Source of the DNA: Dyadobacter jejuensis
GTDB taxonomy: Bacteria; Bacteroidota; Bacteroidia; Cytophagales; Spirosomataceae
DNA: 64,000 nt
Direction: 5' to 3'
Assembly: GCF_003149085.1 (NCBI RefSeq)
Contig: NZ_QGDT01000014.1
Coordinates: 1-64,000 of the forward strand
Shown: positions 9,635-20,200 of the stretch, piece after piece
Numbering within the stretch: the stretch's first letter is position 1
Layout: every line of letters begins with the position of its first letter
Program-made: the position numbers and the translations under genes
Notes under the pieces: generated by a model
Seen by the model: the letters and a program-made list of their open reading frames with translations, nothing else
What the model was told of the DNA's origin: nothing
The model's database searches: none

Positions 9635-11497
9635 TTATCGTCCTATAAATAGCATAAGTACCGAGATATCGGAAGGGCTCACTCCGCTTATTCTGGAGGC
9701 CTGTCCGATGGTGGTAGGCCGCGTTCTTTTTAATTTTTCCCGGCCCTCATAGGAGAGAGAGGTTACGGCGTCATAATTGAAATTTTCGACAATGGACAGG
9801 TCTTCCAATTTATTCATTTTCTCTACCAGCAGCATTTCTTTTTCTATATAGCTGTCGTATTTCAAATGTATTTCGGCCTGTAGGATAGCGTCGGCGGTAT
9901 AGCCTTCCAATAGCTCCTGTATTGGCGGGTGTGCCTCCAGGATTTTGGCAATGGTGATCTGAGGCCGCTTAAGAAGTTGGTACAAGGAGGTTTTTTCTCG
10001 AATCAATGAGGTGTCGAGACGTTCTAACGCCGGGTTGATTTCGGCCGGTTGGTATTTGTGTTGGCTTAGCTTTTCGGATAGCTCGGCCATTTGTTTTTCT
10101 TTTTCCTGCACTTTTTCTAGCCTTTCTTGGCTTGCTAAGCCCAGGGCGTGTCCTTTGGCAGTAAGCCTGATATCGGCGTTGTCTTGGCGCAGAAGGGTCC
10201 GGTATTCGGCCCTTGAGGTAAACATGCGGTAGGGCTCTTCGGTGCCTTTATTGATCAGATCGTCTATGAGTACGCCAATATAAGCCTCCGATCTTTTAAG
10301 GGTAAAGGGTTCTTTTTGGTGCACATTTTGGTGGGCGTTGATACCCGCCATAAGGCCTTGGCAAGCGGCCTCTTCGTAGCCGGTAGTTCCGTTGATTTGT
10401 CCCGCAAAAAATAGATTGGAAACCAAATGGGTCTCTAAGGTCGACTTCAACTGGGTCGGCGGAAAGTAATCGTATTCTATCGCATAACCAGGACGGAACA
10501 TTTTGGCATTTTCGAAGCCTGGAATTTTCCGCATGGCCGCGTACTGTACATCCTCGGGCAGGGAGGTGGAGAAGCCATTGACATATACCTCTACGGTGTC
10601 CCATCCTTCTGGTTCTACAAATATTTGATGGCGGTCTTTGTCTGCAAACCGGTTGATTTTGTCTTCTACCGAAGGGCAATAGCGTGGGCCGATTCCCTTA
10701 ATACGACCCGAAAACATGGGCGATTTTTCGAATCCAGTTCTAAGGACTTTATGAACCTCCTCGTTGGTATAGGTAATCCAGCAGCTTCTTTGTTTGGCCA
10801 AAGGCTGGGTATCGGTATAGGAAAATTTGCTGGGTATTTCGTCTCCGGGTTGTTCTTCCATTTTCGAATAGTCCAGGGAGCGTCCATCAACCCGAGGCGG
10901 AGTTCCTGTTTTCATACGCCCCGATTCGAAGCCCAGGCCTACCAATTGTTCCGTCAATCCGGTGGCCGATTTCTCCCCGGTGCGTCCCCCACCAAACTGC
11001 TTCTCTCCTATATGGATCAGACCATTCAAAAACGTACCATTGGTAAGGACTACGGATTTGGATCGGATCGTGATGCCTAAGCTCGTAACGACCCCGCAGG
11101 CCTTGCCGTCTTCGAGTACTATTTCTTTGGCGGTGTCTTGCCAAAAATCCACCCTGGGATTTTCCTCCAAGGTATTGCGCCATTCTTGGGCAAAAAGTAC
11201 TCGATCACTTTGGCATCGGGGGCTCCACATCGCCGGACCTTTAGAAAGGTTTAGCATTCGGAATTGGATCATCGTCCGGTCGCTAATGATCCCGGACTGT
11301 CCACCGAGGGCGTCTATCTCCCGGACGATCTGCCCCTTGGCTACGCCTCCCATGGCGGGGTTGCAGGACATCTGTGCGATGGTATGCATGTTCATGGTGA
11401 TCAGCAGTACCGAGGACCCCATGGTAGCTGCGGCTGCTGCGGCTTCACATCCGGCGTGTCCGGCACCTACTACGATGACGTCATATTCTGGAAACAT
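9635..11497 (-). CDS. mnmG: tRNA uridine-5-carboxymethylaminomethyl modification enzyme MnmG (GidA)
   Basis: The product is an FAD protein that works with MnmE to put the cmnm5 group on U34 of tRNAs reading NNA/NNG codons. The 620-residue length is normal. The FAD-binding GAGHAGCEAA is at the N-terminus, followed by the family signatures SCNPAMGGVAKG, GLTEQL, GTPPRVDGR and GQINGTTGYEEAACQG, and a C-terminal helical domain ending in ISGVSPSDISVLM. gidA is classically linked to oriC, and here it sits about 2.6 kb from the DnaA-box cluster. A parS site lies just upstream of its start. Confidence 0.98.
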   Translation of the reverse strand: MFPEYDVIVVGAGHAGCEAAAAAATMGSSVLLITMNMHTIAQMSCNPAMGGVAKGQIVREIDALGGQSGIISDRTMIQFRMLNLSKGPAMWSPRCQSDRVLFAQEWRNTLEENPRVDFWQDTAKEIVLEDGKACGVVTSLGITIRSKSVVLTNGTFLNGLIHIGEKQFGGGRTGEKSATGLTEQLVGLGFESGRMKTGTPPRVDGRSLDYSKMEEQPGDEIPSKFSYTDTQPLAKQRSCWITYTNEEVHKVLRTGFEKSPMFSGRIKGIGPRYCPSVEDKINRFADKDRHQIFVEPEGWDTVEVYVNGFSTSLPEDVQYAAMRKIPGFENAKMFRPGYAIEYDYFPPTQLKSTLETHLVSNLFFAGQINGTTGYEEAACQGLMAGINAHQNVHQKEPFTLKRSEAYIGVLIDDLINKGTEEPYRMFTSRAEYRTLLRQDNADIRLTAKGHALGLASQERLEKVQEKEKQMAELSEKLSQHKYQPAEINPALERLDTSLIREKTSLYQLLKRPQITIAKILEAHPPIQELLEGYTADAILQAEIHLKYDSYIEKEMLLVEKMNKLEDLSIVENFNYDAVTSLSYEGREKLKRTRPTTIGQASRISGVSPSDISVLMLFIGR

Positions 11498-11532
11498 AGT
11501 ATTTTACTTTTTGTGGATTCACTTTTGTGAAG

Positions 11533-11548
11533 TGTTCCACGTGGAAAT
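11533..11548. promoter_or_regulatory. parS: Putative parS centromere site (ParB binding)
   Basis: The 16 bases TGTTCCACGTGGAAAT match the palindromic parS form TGTTCCACGTGGAACA at 14 of 16 positions, including the central GTTCCACGTGGAA. The site lies in the 54-base spacer between ybeY and mnmG. parS sites cluster near bacterial origins, in agreement with the oriC candidate 4.5 kb away. A separate small inverted repeat TTCAC-TTTT-GTGAA is at 11518-11531. No parA/parB genes are in the window. Confidence 0.8.
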
Positions 11549-11551
11549 TTT

Positions 11552-11965
11552 TTAAAATAATAAGAGATACTCATCCTCTTTGGCGCGCATGACCTGCTTT
11601 AGGTCTGGAGTGGTATCGTCAAAACCAAGTAGGTGGAGTAGGCCATGTACCAATACCCGCCTCAGCTCGGTTTCAAAGTCGCTATCAAATGATTCGGCGT
11701 TTTCTCTGACCCGGTCGATGCTGATATAAATATCACCCTCCACAATGCCCTCCTCTTCGCTGTTGTCGAAGGTGATAATGTCGGTATAATAGTCATGATC
11801 GAGGTATTCCTTGTTGATCTCCAATAGGTAATCGTCCGAACAGAAAATATAATTAAGTTCTGTGATTTTATAATCGTTTGATACACAGGTGTTTGTGAGC
11901 CATTTTTTTGTTTTGACTGGCTTCGGTATGTCAAATGCGACTTCTTCCTGGAAGAACTGAATCAT
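11552..11965 (-). CDS. ybeY: Endoribonuclease YbeY (rRNA maturation factor)
   Basis: The product is a 137-residue zinc-dependent RNase of the UPF0054 family, involved in 16S 3'-end maturation and ribosome quality control. The signature is HGLLHLLGFDDTT followed by MRAKED. The family motif is H-x3-H-x5-H; here the third position is Asp. To my knowledge an Asp at this position is common in Bacteroidota YbeY proteins, so this is probably lineage-typical and not inactivating. The N-terminal part contains the expected YLLEINKEYLDHDYYTDIITF. The gene lies upstream of mnmG, separated only by the parS spacer. Confidence 0.93.
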   Translation of the reverse strand: MIQFFQEEVAFDIPKPVKTKKWLTNTCVSNDYKITELNYIFCSDDYLLEINKEYLDHDYYTDIITFDNSEEEGIVEGDIYISIDRVRENAESFDSDFETELRRVLVHGLLHLLGFDDTTPDLKQVMRAKEDEYLLLF

Positions 11966-12159
11966 GTATATTATAACGTGAAAAGGTCATGGTAATATAT
12001 TCGTTTAGAACGAATTGAAATGAAAATTAGCGCAAAGATACTAAGTAGTTTATAAACTTAATGGGGGGAATTTGGGTAGGGAACTACATTGAGGCGCCTC
12101 CAAGTCCTTAGGGAGGGCCATTTATGCCGTAAAAAGGGAGGATAGCCGTGGTGGAGGGG

Positions 12160-12214
12160 ATAAAAAAGATTCTTGATACCATGGAGTACGAATCCGTTTC
12201 TGGTACCAAGAATC
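12160..12214 (-). terminator. Rho-independent terminator after the DUF4175 gene
   Basis: A 14-bp inverted repeat with one mismatch (12168-12181 with 12201-12214). On the minus strand it is followed by a T run (CTTTTTTATC), starting 10 bases after the stop of the long DUF4175 gene. Confidence 0.85.
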
Positions 12215-12223
12215 CTGATTATT

Positions 12224-15200
12224 TTAATTTACCGATTCGTATTTTTTAAAGTACTGGTCCACCTCTTTTTTGTAATAGGGGGAAAATGTGGGGGGGATCG
12301 TACGAAGCAACTCCGTCTGTTTTTCTTTTTCTTTTATAAATTTTTCGAAGGCCGCAGGAGGTTTTCTAGGGAGCTGCCTAGCCGCTTGAGCCTTGCGTTG
12401 CTGATCCTCATCTTGCTCTTTCATGGCTTTCTCGGACTCTAGTAACCGTGTTTTTATTTCTTGGTTCCTTTTGATCAAGTCCGGGCCGATGCGTTTGTTG
12501 ACCAGGTCCGTTTCGGTTTGGTCCATTTTGTCGGCAATTTCTTGTAGCTCCTTTTTTAGCTGCTGGCCTCCAGGGGTTCCTTTCTGTGCGTTTATCAAGT
12601 CCTGCACCATCTGACGGATCCGCGCTTGCTCGGCCGCCATACGGGCCAGTTGTTCGGACTGGTTGCCTTGCCCCTCCTGTCCCGATCCCAATTGTTTCAT
12701 TTGCCCATTGAGCTTTTCTTGCTGCTCCCCTATTCCGGGTTGCTGGCTCTTTTGTTTTCCTTTTTTACCTTTTCCAGCCCCCGGCATGGCCATCGCCATC
12801 TGCTCTTGCATTTGGTTGAGCACGTCGCTGAGCATAAGGGCCAGGTTGTTCATGGAGGTCATGGCGGCCTGTTGCTGAGCCGTGGCCACCGGCAAGTGGC
12901 GTTCGCGGATATTGGTCATGCTACCGTCCATATAGCCCTTCATATCGTTGAGCTCTCTGGTCACGAAGGTCTGGATTTGTAGTACCCGATTGGCCAGCGC
13001 ATAGAGGCTATCTTCTACTACCTTGGCATCGTCTTGTAACTTCAGCTGCTGCTGTCCCAATTTTACGAATCGCGGATCTTGTAAGCTTACTCCTCTGAAG
13101 TCCTTCATCAGCTGCTCCTGATCGAATGAAAGCGTGATCAGGTTTTCGAGGATATCCCTCAGCGCATCTAGATCCTCCTGCATTTGTTCCATTTCCATCG
13201 ACTCCATCGATGCCGACATAGCCTGCGCGGTTTGCTTCATGGCTTTGGCCGCTTTTTTCATAGACTGTGAGGCTTTTGAGCTGTTCTTTTGGCCCAACTG
13301 CTTCTGGCTCTCTTGGAGGCTCTCAGAGGCCTCTTTTTGGCTTTCCTTTTGAGTGTCTACGGGTTGGTCTATCTCCTCACCCAGCGATTCTATTTCCTTA
13401 ATAGATTCTTGGGCCTTTTCATATTCCTCCTTAATTTCCTGTTGCTGCTTGCTTAGGTTCTGTTGTTCCTGGTCCTTCTGAGTTCCTTGCTGTTGTTTTC
13501 CATTCTCTTGGGTTTTATCGGACAGTTGTTCCTCTTGCTCGGCTAGCTCTTCCAGTTTTTCGGCGAGTTGTTCTACCTTTTGCTCTAGCTGCATCTGTTT
13601 AAAGAGCTTCATAGTGCGTTCCAGTTCCTTCTCTAAGTTTTGTTCTTTATTGCGCAGCTTTTCCAGGGTACTGTTTAGGCGCTCGCTCTGCTTGTTCTCC
13701 AGGAGCTTCTTTAGTTCTTCATAAAGCTTTTCGGTGTCTTTGTCTAGCAAATCGTCCATGAGCTTTTGTAGCTTTTCTATTTTTTCCTGTAGCTCTGGAC
13801 TTTGTTGGTTAAACTGCCTGGCCTTTTCAAATGTCGATTTATTTTGTTCCTGTAGGTCTTTAAGTTCCTGGATGAGCTCCTCTCGTTTCTTGAGCAGATC
13901 TTCCATTTGTTTTTGCTCTTTAAAATCGAATTCCTTATTGCGCTTGAGGCGGTCATCAATTTTTTTCAGATCCTTTTCCAGACTTTGGGCCTTTTGCAAG
14001 GCCGACTGCATTCGTTGTTGGGTGGCTTCTTCCGATTTTTTAAGATCGGCAGCCAATTCATCTTTGCTGGGAACCGTAAACTGTACCGATCTGGATCGGG
14101 TGCTCTTCGGGCCATTTACCCCATCGTTGTCGGATACCTGTACGAAGTAGGTGATCCGGTCTCCGGCGGCTAGCTGGAGGCTATCTACATACCATTGAAA
14201 GAAAAAGCTTTGATTATTGACTCCATTATTGAACGGTATGGGGATGCTTTTGTTGGGAGACGCGGCCTTCTCGTCCTTGCGTTGTAAGGCGTAATGAAGT
14301 TTCAAGTTCGAAAAACCATAATCGTCTCCAATGGTACCTCCTAGCACGAAATAATTATACAAGGTGGTATCCTGAAAATTCTCCAGCGTAAGGCTGGGGT
14401 ATTGGTCGGGGATGACCTGTATGGCATAGGAAATAGGTTCTGGAATATGGGCGTCGTCATTGGTGAGCAACATCTGGTAGGCCGTCGACTTCACCGCCTT
14501 CTGCTTGATTCTGAAACCGCCACTCTCTATTTGTTGGGCCCTGTATAGAGTGGAATCTCCTTGTAGCTTAAGGGCCAAATCACCCGTTTCGGCCGTATTG
14601 AATGTCCATTCTATTTGAGTGCCTTCTGGGATGGTGAGGTTGCCTACATTCTTCAGTGATTCGCTGGGTTTTTTCAAGTAGGCCGGGTATTGCAGTCGAA
14701 CATCGAAAGATAGTAAGGAAGGCTTAGCCAGGACCTGTAGCGTATAGTCGTCGGAAGTAAAACCTGCAGCCTCCAAGGAAAATGGAATGTCCCTTTGTAC
14801 ATTTTTGAATTGGTAGCTGTACCGCAGCTCATCGACTTTGTTGAGTTTGAATCGGCTGCCATTTTGAAGGATATAAACGGCCTGTGGGAGTGCCTCCCCT
14901 TCAAGGGTTAGCTGAAGGTCAAAGTCTTCGTTTTTGAAAGCTTTTAGCTCCTTATTTTCAATCTTAAAAGTAAAAGGGGCATAGGTGAAGTTCTTCTGAA
15001 AATGAATGATACGATCGGAACTTGTTGTAAAAAAAGTCGGATTGAATAACAGGATTGCGGCAATAGCTCCTAGTGGATAGAGGGTATATTTAAGCCACTT
15101 TTTGTTTTCGTTAAAATGAATGGCGTCCGAAAACTTTACGATCAGCAACTGGTTCGACTTCTGACGTATGCTGGCTTCGATCAGGTCGGTTTGGGTTCCC

Positions 15201-15565
15201 GTAATATGTTGCAGCTGGAGGGTGTTTAAGAGTTTGTCTCCGATATCTGGAAAGTGACGGCCTATCTGAAGTGCCGCATCTTCATCGGATAGAGGTTGCT
15301 TAATTCCCCACAAATGGATGAGGGGTTGTATGACCCATTGAAAAATACAAAAGGCTAAAACTCCCAGGAATCCAAATAATAAGCTACCCCTTATATACGA
15401 ATTAAAACGCCCATAGTATTCTAGGGTATTGACAAACAAGTAGGCCGTTAGCAGCAATGCCACGGACCAAATAAGCCCCTTGAGTAGCCTATTTTGGTAA
15501 TACTTCTGTCGGTATTCTTGTATCCTACCCAGTAGTCCACCCATTCCGGTATTGTCTGTTGCCAT
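12224..15565 (-). CDS. DUF4175 family protein, very long coiled-coil membrane protein
   Basis: The protein has 1113 residues. Two hydrophobic segments near the N-terminus (about residues 28-48 and 60-85) and one near 165-185 anchor it. A beta-rich, Ig-like part follows up to about residue 500. The rest is a long, Gln/Glu/Lys-rich coiled coil (for example EKLQKLMDDLLDKDTEKLYEELKKLLE) ending in a Met/Gly/Gln-rich stretch. This matches the DUF4175 family of Bacteroidota, whose function is not established. The gene has its own terminator. The 463-base spacer upstream should hold the promoter, but I cannot place it. Confidence 0.85.
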   Translation of the reverse strand: MATDNTGMGGLLGRIQEYRQKYYQNRLLKGLIWSVALLLTAYLFVNTLEYYGRFNSYIRGSLLFGFLGVLAFCIFQWVIQPLIHLWGIKQPLSDEDAALQIGRHFPDIGDKLLNTLQLQHITGTQTDLIEASIRQKSNQLLIVKFSDAIHFNENKKWLKYTLYPLGAIAAILLFNPTFFTTSSDRIIHFQKNFTYAPFTFKIENKELKAFKNEDFDLQLTLEGEALPQAVYILQNGSRFKLNKVDELRYSYQFKNVQRDIPFSLEAAGFTSDDYTLQVLAKPSLLSFDVRLQYPAYLKKPSESLKNVGNLTIPEGTQIEWTFNTAETGDLALKLQGDSTLYRAQQIESGGFRIKQKAVKSTAYQMLLTNDDAHIPEPISYAIQVIPDQYPSLTLENFQDTTLYNYFVLGGTIGDDYGFSNLKLHYALQRKDEKAASPNKSIPIPFNNGVNNQSFFFQWYVDSLQLAAGDRITYFVQVSDNDGVNGPKSTRSRSVQFTVPSKDELAADLKKSEEATQQRMQSALQKAQSLEKDLKKIDDRLKRNKEFDFKEQKQMEDLLKKREELIQELKDLQEQNKSTFEKARQFNQQSPELQEKIEKLQKLMDDLLDKDTEKLYEELKKLLENKQSERLNSTLEKLRNKEQNLEKELERTMKLFKQMQLEQKVEQLAEKLEELAEQEEQLSDKTQENGKQQQGTQKDQEQQNLSKQQQEIKEEYEKAQESIKEIESLGEEIDQPVDTQKESQKEASESLQESQKQLGQKNSSKASQSMKKAAKAMKQTAQAMSASMESMEMEQMQEDLDALRDILENLITLSFDQEQLMKDFRGVSLQDPRFVKLGQQQLKLQDDAKVVEDSLYALANRVLQIQTFVTRELNDMKGYMDGSMTNIRERHLPVATAQQQAAMTSMNNLALMLSDVLNQMQEQMAMAMPGAGKGKKGKQKSQQPGIGEQQEKLNGQMKQLGSGQEGQGNQSEQLARMAAEQARIRQMVQDLINAQKGTPGGQQLKKELQEIADKMDQTETDLVNKRIGPDLIKRNQEIKTRLLESEKAMKEQDEDQQRKAQAARQLPRKPPAAFEKFIKEKEKQTELLRTIPPTFSPYYKKEVDQYFKKYESVN

Positions 15566-16028
15566 AGTTGATGGGTATTATCTTTATATTTTTAAAACGT
15601 CTATGATCTTAGTAACGTACCTGAAATCGTTTCCGGATACGGTTTGGCTAGTATATTTACGGTATCCTGTTAGTAAATTAAAAAATAATTTGTGGTTGCG
15701 TCGATATACCATTTGAAACTGTAATTTACCTATTTCGTTCCTTATATTTCATTTTGCAGGTTTTTTTAAATCGGTAAGGGCCGCCAAGTCAAGGAAATCG
15801 ATGGTAAACGAGTTAAGACATAGTAATGGTAGGCTTTCCATCGAGTCGATAGGTTAGAGAATCTTTGATGCCAGGTCATATGGAGTAGGTAAAAAAGGTT
15901 TTTTTTAAAAATAATAAAATTTTATTCTGGAGATATAAGGGTGTACAGTTGCTTTTCGTATCAGTATAGTTGTAGAGCAAAATATTATACTTGGGTTTAA
16001 TGCTCCTCATGCTAATAGGAACCAAATA
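15566..16028. other. Divergent intergenic region between DUF4175 and fecR genes
   Basis: 463 AT-rich bases between divergent genes. It must hold two promoters. A TATACTTGGG stretch about 40 bases before the fecR start resembles a -7 element but is not exact. No RNA gene or repeat is seen. Confidence 0.4.
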
Positions 16029-17081
16029 ATGGGAGTAACTAAAGCATTGGTATTGCTTTATTTCAACGGCCAACTCAACAACAAACAAAGTGTTAAGGTG
16101 GAGCAGTGGCTTAAAAGCGATCCGAATCACACACAACAGGCCTTGCACTGGCTGGCGCAAACAGCGTCCATAGATGAGGATTTGCAAAAGGAAATAGACC
16201 TCAAAAGGAGTGCTGTTTGGGAGAGTTTAGCGATACCCATGGCCGCAGACTTTAATATTGATCCGATTATTGTGCCGCTATACGATAACCGGTCCCATGA
16301 AAAGAAGGCCAACAGAAACAGGCTGAGATGGGCCAAGATCGCTTGCTCGGTAGCCTTGGTTTGTGGGTTTATCGTATTTTGGTCGTGGAGTCGACAGTCG
16401 GTCGATTTTACTACGGCCTATGGGCAAGTAAGTCGGGTTGTGCTACCCGATCGATCGGTGGTCGTCATGAATGGTAACAGCAGTTTACGTTATTTAGGAT
16501 ATCAATTACCCTCTTTTCTGCAACAATCCTTTCCACGAAAGGTTTGGTTAGAAGGTGAAGCGTTTTTCGATGTTAGGCATACCCTCGCCAACGATCCGTT
16601 TATAGTATACCTCGACAAGGGGAAGTCCGTTCAAGTGCTTGGCACCACCTTTAATGTGTCGCAACGTGGGAGTCAAAGTCTAGTTTCTTTAAAAACCGGA
16701 AGCATCGCTTTTGGTTGGAATGAAAATGGAGAAAAAGAGAAAATAGTACTGACCCCGGGGGATTTGGTGGAAGCCATAAATAAAGGAAATGGGGGGCAGA
16801 TCGTTAGCAAAACCAGAGTCAATCCTGCTTTGTTCGAAAGTTGGGTACATGGCAAATGGGAATTGGATGCCACCACTTTGGAATCTCTATTAGCAAGATT
16901 GGAGCAGAGCTATGGGGTGAAAGTGGCGGTGAGCAATACCTCCTTACTGAAGCATACCGTGTCGGGTTCAATCCCAACGGGGAACATAAGCACCAATCAA
17001 CTGATTGAATACATCGCTAGTTTATTTGACCTGCGCGTCGTAAAACGGGAGAAGGACATACTATTTACAGAGCAAGAATAA
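16029..17081 (+). CDS. FecR family anti-sigma factor / transmembrane signal transducer
   Basis: The protein has 350 residues. The N-terminal cytoplasmic part (about 1-95) would bind an ECF sigma factor. One membrane segment lies at about 102-122 (IACSVALVCGFIVFWSW). The periplasmic FecR domain follows, with the typical GQVSRVVLPDRSVVVMNGNSSLRY and VWLEGEAFFDV, and a C-terminal domain of the DUF4974 type (SYGVKVAV...LLKHTVSGSIPTGN). In this family the periplasmic part contacts the STN domain of a TonB-dependent receptor, and the SusC product encoded next carries such a domain. The usual order is sigma-fecR-susC; here no sigma gene precedes it, and one is found at 24712 instead. Confidence 0.92.
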   Translation: MGVTKALVLLYFNGQLNNKQSVKVEQWLKSDPNHTQQALHWLAQTASIDEDLQKEIDLKRSAVWESLAIPMAADFNIDPIIVPLYDNRSHEKKANRNRLRWAKIACSVALVCGFIVFWSWSRQSVDFTTAYGQVSRVVLPDRSVVVMNGNSSLRYLGYQLPSFLQQSFPRKVWLEGEAFFDVRHTLANDPFIVYLDKGKSVQVLGTTFNVSQRGSQSLVSLKTGSIAFGWNENGEKEKIVLTPGDLVEAINKGNGGQIVSKTRVNPALFESWVHGKWELDATTLESLLARLEQSYGVKVAVSNTSLLKHTVSGSIPTGNISTNQLIEYIASLFDLRVVKREKDILFTEQE

Positions 17082-17193
17082 GTGATTTTTAAAGGGGAGC
17101 TGGGCCGCATCCGGTTAATTCCTACAGGTTTTAATTTTTTCTAATTCTCCACACTATAAGAAAGGGAGAACAACTTGGAAGCGAGTTTGAGCC

Positions 17194-17222
17194 TTATGGT
17201 TCTTTTGAAAAAAGGACCATAA
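17194..17222 (+). promoter_or_regulatory. Hairpin in the leader of the susC gene
   Basis: A 13-bp stem (TTATGGTTCTTTT with AAAAGGACCATAA, one G-U pair) with a 3-base loop ends 6 bases before the ATG at 17229. There is no T run after it, so it is not an ordinary terminator in this direction. It may affect translation, or favour the ATG at 17268. Confidence 0.5.
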
Positions 17223-17228
17223 CCAACT

Positions 17229-20200
17229 ATGTCCAAAAATACCGCACCTTTAACTACTCATCTAAATATGAAGACAACTTTAAGAACCTTATTTTTTCTG
17301 ACGGCGGGCTTGATGGTTATGGCAGCGCCCTTACTGGCACAGTCGTATACTGCCTTTGCTAATCTGGATGTCCCTAAGACGCCACATTCGAAGCGCCAAC
17401 CCCAAGGGGTGTTATTGAAAGACTATTTGAAAGAAGTAGAAGCTAAGTACAGGGTATCTATTGCCTATTCTACCGACATACTGAAGGACTTACGAGTCAA
17501 TGCCTCGGTTCAGGAATATGTTCAAAAACAGGCCGTCTTGGAACATAGCCTCAATAAGATTTTAAAGGAATATGATATTTCCTATCGCAAATCGGGAGAG
17601 GGATTCTACATTTTGTATCCCACCAAGCCCAAGCAAGTTAAAGATACCCCAAAGGCCACAGAGCCCACTAGTATGCGTTTGGAATCCTCGGTGAAGCATC
17701 CGGATAATATACCAGCCATGGTGGTTGTAGCAGGAACGGTAACGGATATTCAGAATGGAGAAGGTATACCGGGAGTTAATATTTTGTTGAAGGATACCAA
17801 TTTAGGAACCGTGTCTGCGGCCGATGGTAGCTATCGGCTCGAGCTCCCCGACCAAGGGGGAGTGCTCGTATTTTCCTATATAGGCTATGTGACTCAGGAG
17901 GTACTAATAACCAACCAAAATAAGCTGGATATACAATTACAAGAAAATGTGAATGCTTTGTCGGAGGTGGTAGTGACCGCCTTGGGGATTGCCAGGGAAG
18001 AAAAGTCGCTGGGTTATTCCATCCAAAATATCGATACCAAAGGCATCAATGAGGCTCGGGAGACCAATTTTGTAAACTCAATGCAAGGAAAAGTTGCAGG
18101 GGTTCAGATTACCGGAGCATCCGGTAATATTGGCGGATCGTCCAGGATTACCATTCGTGGTTCTAATTCTGTGTCGGGCAATAATCAGCCGCTTTTTGTA
18201 GTGGACGGTACCCCCATGGATAATTCTAGCTCCAACTCGGTGGACACGCAGTCGGGACAAGGGGGGCGCGATTATGGAAATGCCGCCCAAGATATTAATC
18301 CCGATGATATCGCCTCTATTTCTGTACTAAAAGGTCCCAGTGCAGCGGCCTTATACGGTTCTCGAGCATCGAATGGGGTAATCCTCATCACCACCAAAAG
18401 TGGGCAAGGGAAGCAAGGGTTAGGGATTACCTTCAACTCGAGTACCACCCTCGACAAGGTATATATGCTTCCAAGTTATCAGAATCAATATGGTGGTGGA
18501 TTTAAGCAGACCTTCGATACGTATAATGGTGATCCGGTAGTCAACTTATCGGCCGATGAGAGCTGGGGCCCCAAGCTGGACGGGCAGCTGGTACGACAGT
18601 GGGATAGTTTTTTTCCGGGTGAGAACTACGGTAAGTTCACCCCTTGGGTCGCGCATCCCGACAACGTAAAGAATTTCTACCTTACTGGTAAAACTTTTAG
18701 CAATAATATTGCGCTGGTGGCTGGTGGAGAGCAGGCCAACTTACGTATCTCTTATACCAATGTGGATCAGAAGGGTACGTTACCGAATAGCAGCATGAAG
18801 CGCAATACCTTTAGTATCAACTCTTCTGCGAAACTTTCGCCTAAGTTGACGGCATCAGTAAAAGCCAATTATGTCAATACTTACTTGCATGGCCGACCGG
18901 TTACTGGCGATTATACCGGTACCGGTGCCATGAGTGTGGTTTCCTCCTTTAGTACTTGGTTTCAACGACAGGTGGACCTGAGTGCGATGCGGGATTATCG
19001 GGCTCCCGACGGCTCCTTGCGAAACTGGAACCTGAAAGGTCCCGATGATTTAACTGGTTTTTACTGGAACAACCCCTATTTTGAGCTCTATGAAAACTAC
19101 AGTGATGATACCCGGCAGCGAATTTTTGGGAATATTTCACTGGCCTATGAAGTTACGCCCCATCTAACAGTAACCGGCTTTGCCCGTACCGATTTTTATG
19201 ATCATCGTATCCAGGAAAGAACGGCTGAAGGACATGTCAATGGAAGCATGTATCTTTCCGACAACCGGAAGGTTCAGGAATACAATTATGAGTTTTTAGC
19301 TCAATATAACAGGGAGTTGGGTACTGATATTAGCTTTGCTATGAATGTAGGAGCGAATGCCCGAAGAGAAAAATACAACCAAAATTACGGCCGCACCAAT
19401 GGGGGGTTGAATGTGCCCAATTTCTTCAACCTTCAGGCCTCTGTCGATCGCCCCGATATTACGGATTATTATCGAGCTCGTTCGGTCAATAGTGTCTATG
19501 GGAGTGCGACGGTGGGCTTTCGCGACCTGCTATATTTAGAAGGGTCTTTACGAAACGACTGGTCGTCTACTTTGCCTATCAACAACAATGCCTATTTATA
19601 TCCCGCCGCTTCGTCGAGCGTAGTATTCTCCGAACTTCTTTCCAATTGGGATTTCCTTTCTTTTGGCAAGCTCAGAGCCAGCTGGGCGAAGGTAGGTAAC
19701 GATACTGACCCCTATCGGCTAGGCATTACCTATTCGCCAAATACTCCTTTTGGGAGTCATCAAATTTTTAATGTTCCCGACGTGCTCAATAACGCCGTCT
19801 TAAAGCCCGAACAAACGCATTCTTACGAGATCGGTACGGATTTGAGATTCTTTGGTAGCCGTCTTGGCTTCGATGCCACCTACTATTTTGTATCGACTAC
19901 CGATCAGATTCTGGATTTACCAGTTTCCTCCACCACGGGCTATGGGTATGCCATTGTAAATGCTGGTAAGATTACCAACCGAGGTTTTGAAGTGATGCTT
20001 ACAGGTACTCCGGTGAAAGCAGATAATGGCTTTAAGTGGGATGTGGTCCTGAATTGGGCCCGCAATCAGAACGAAGTGGTGTTTCTTGCCGATGGACAGG
20101 ACAATTATCAGCTAGCCACTTCTTACCGTAACCTGTCTATCAATGCTAGAGTAGGCCAGTCTTACGGTGCTTTAATTGGTACTGGTTTTAAACTCAATGA

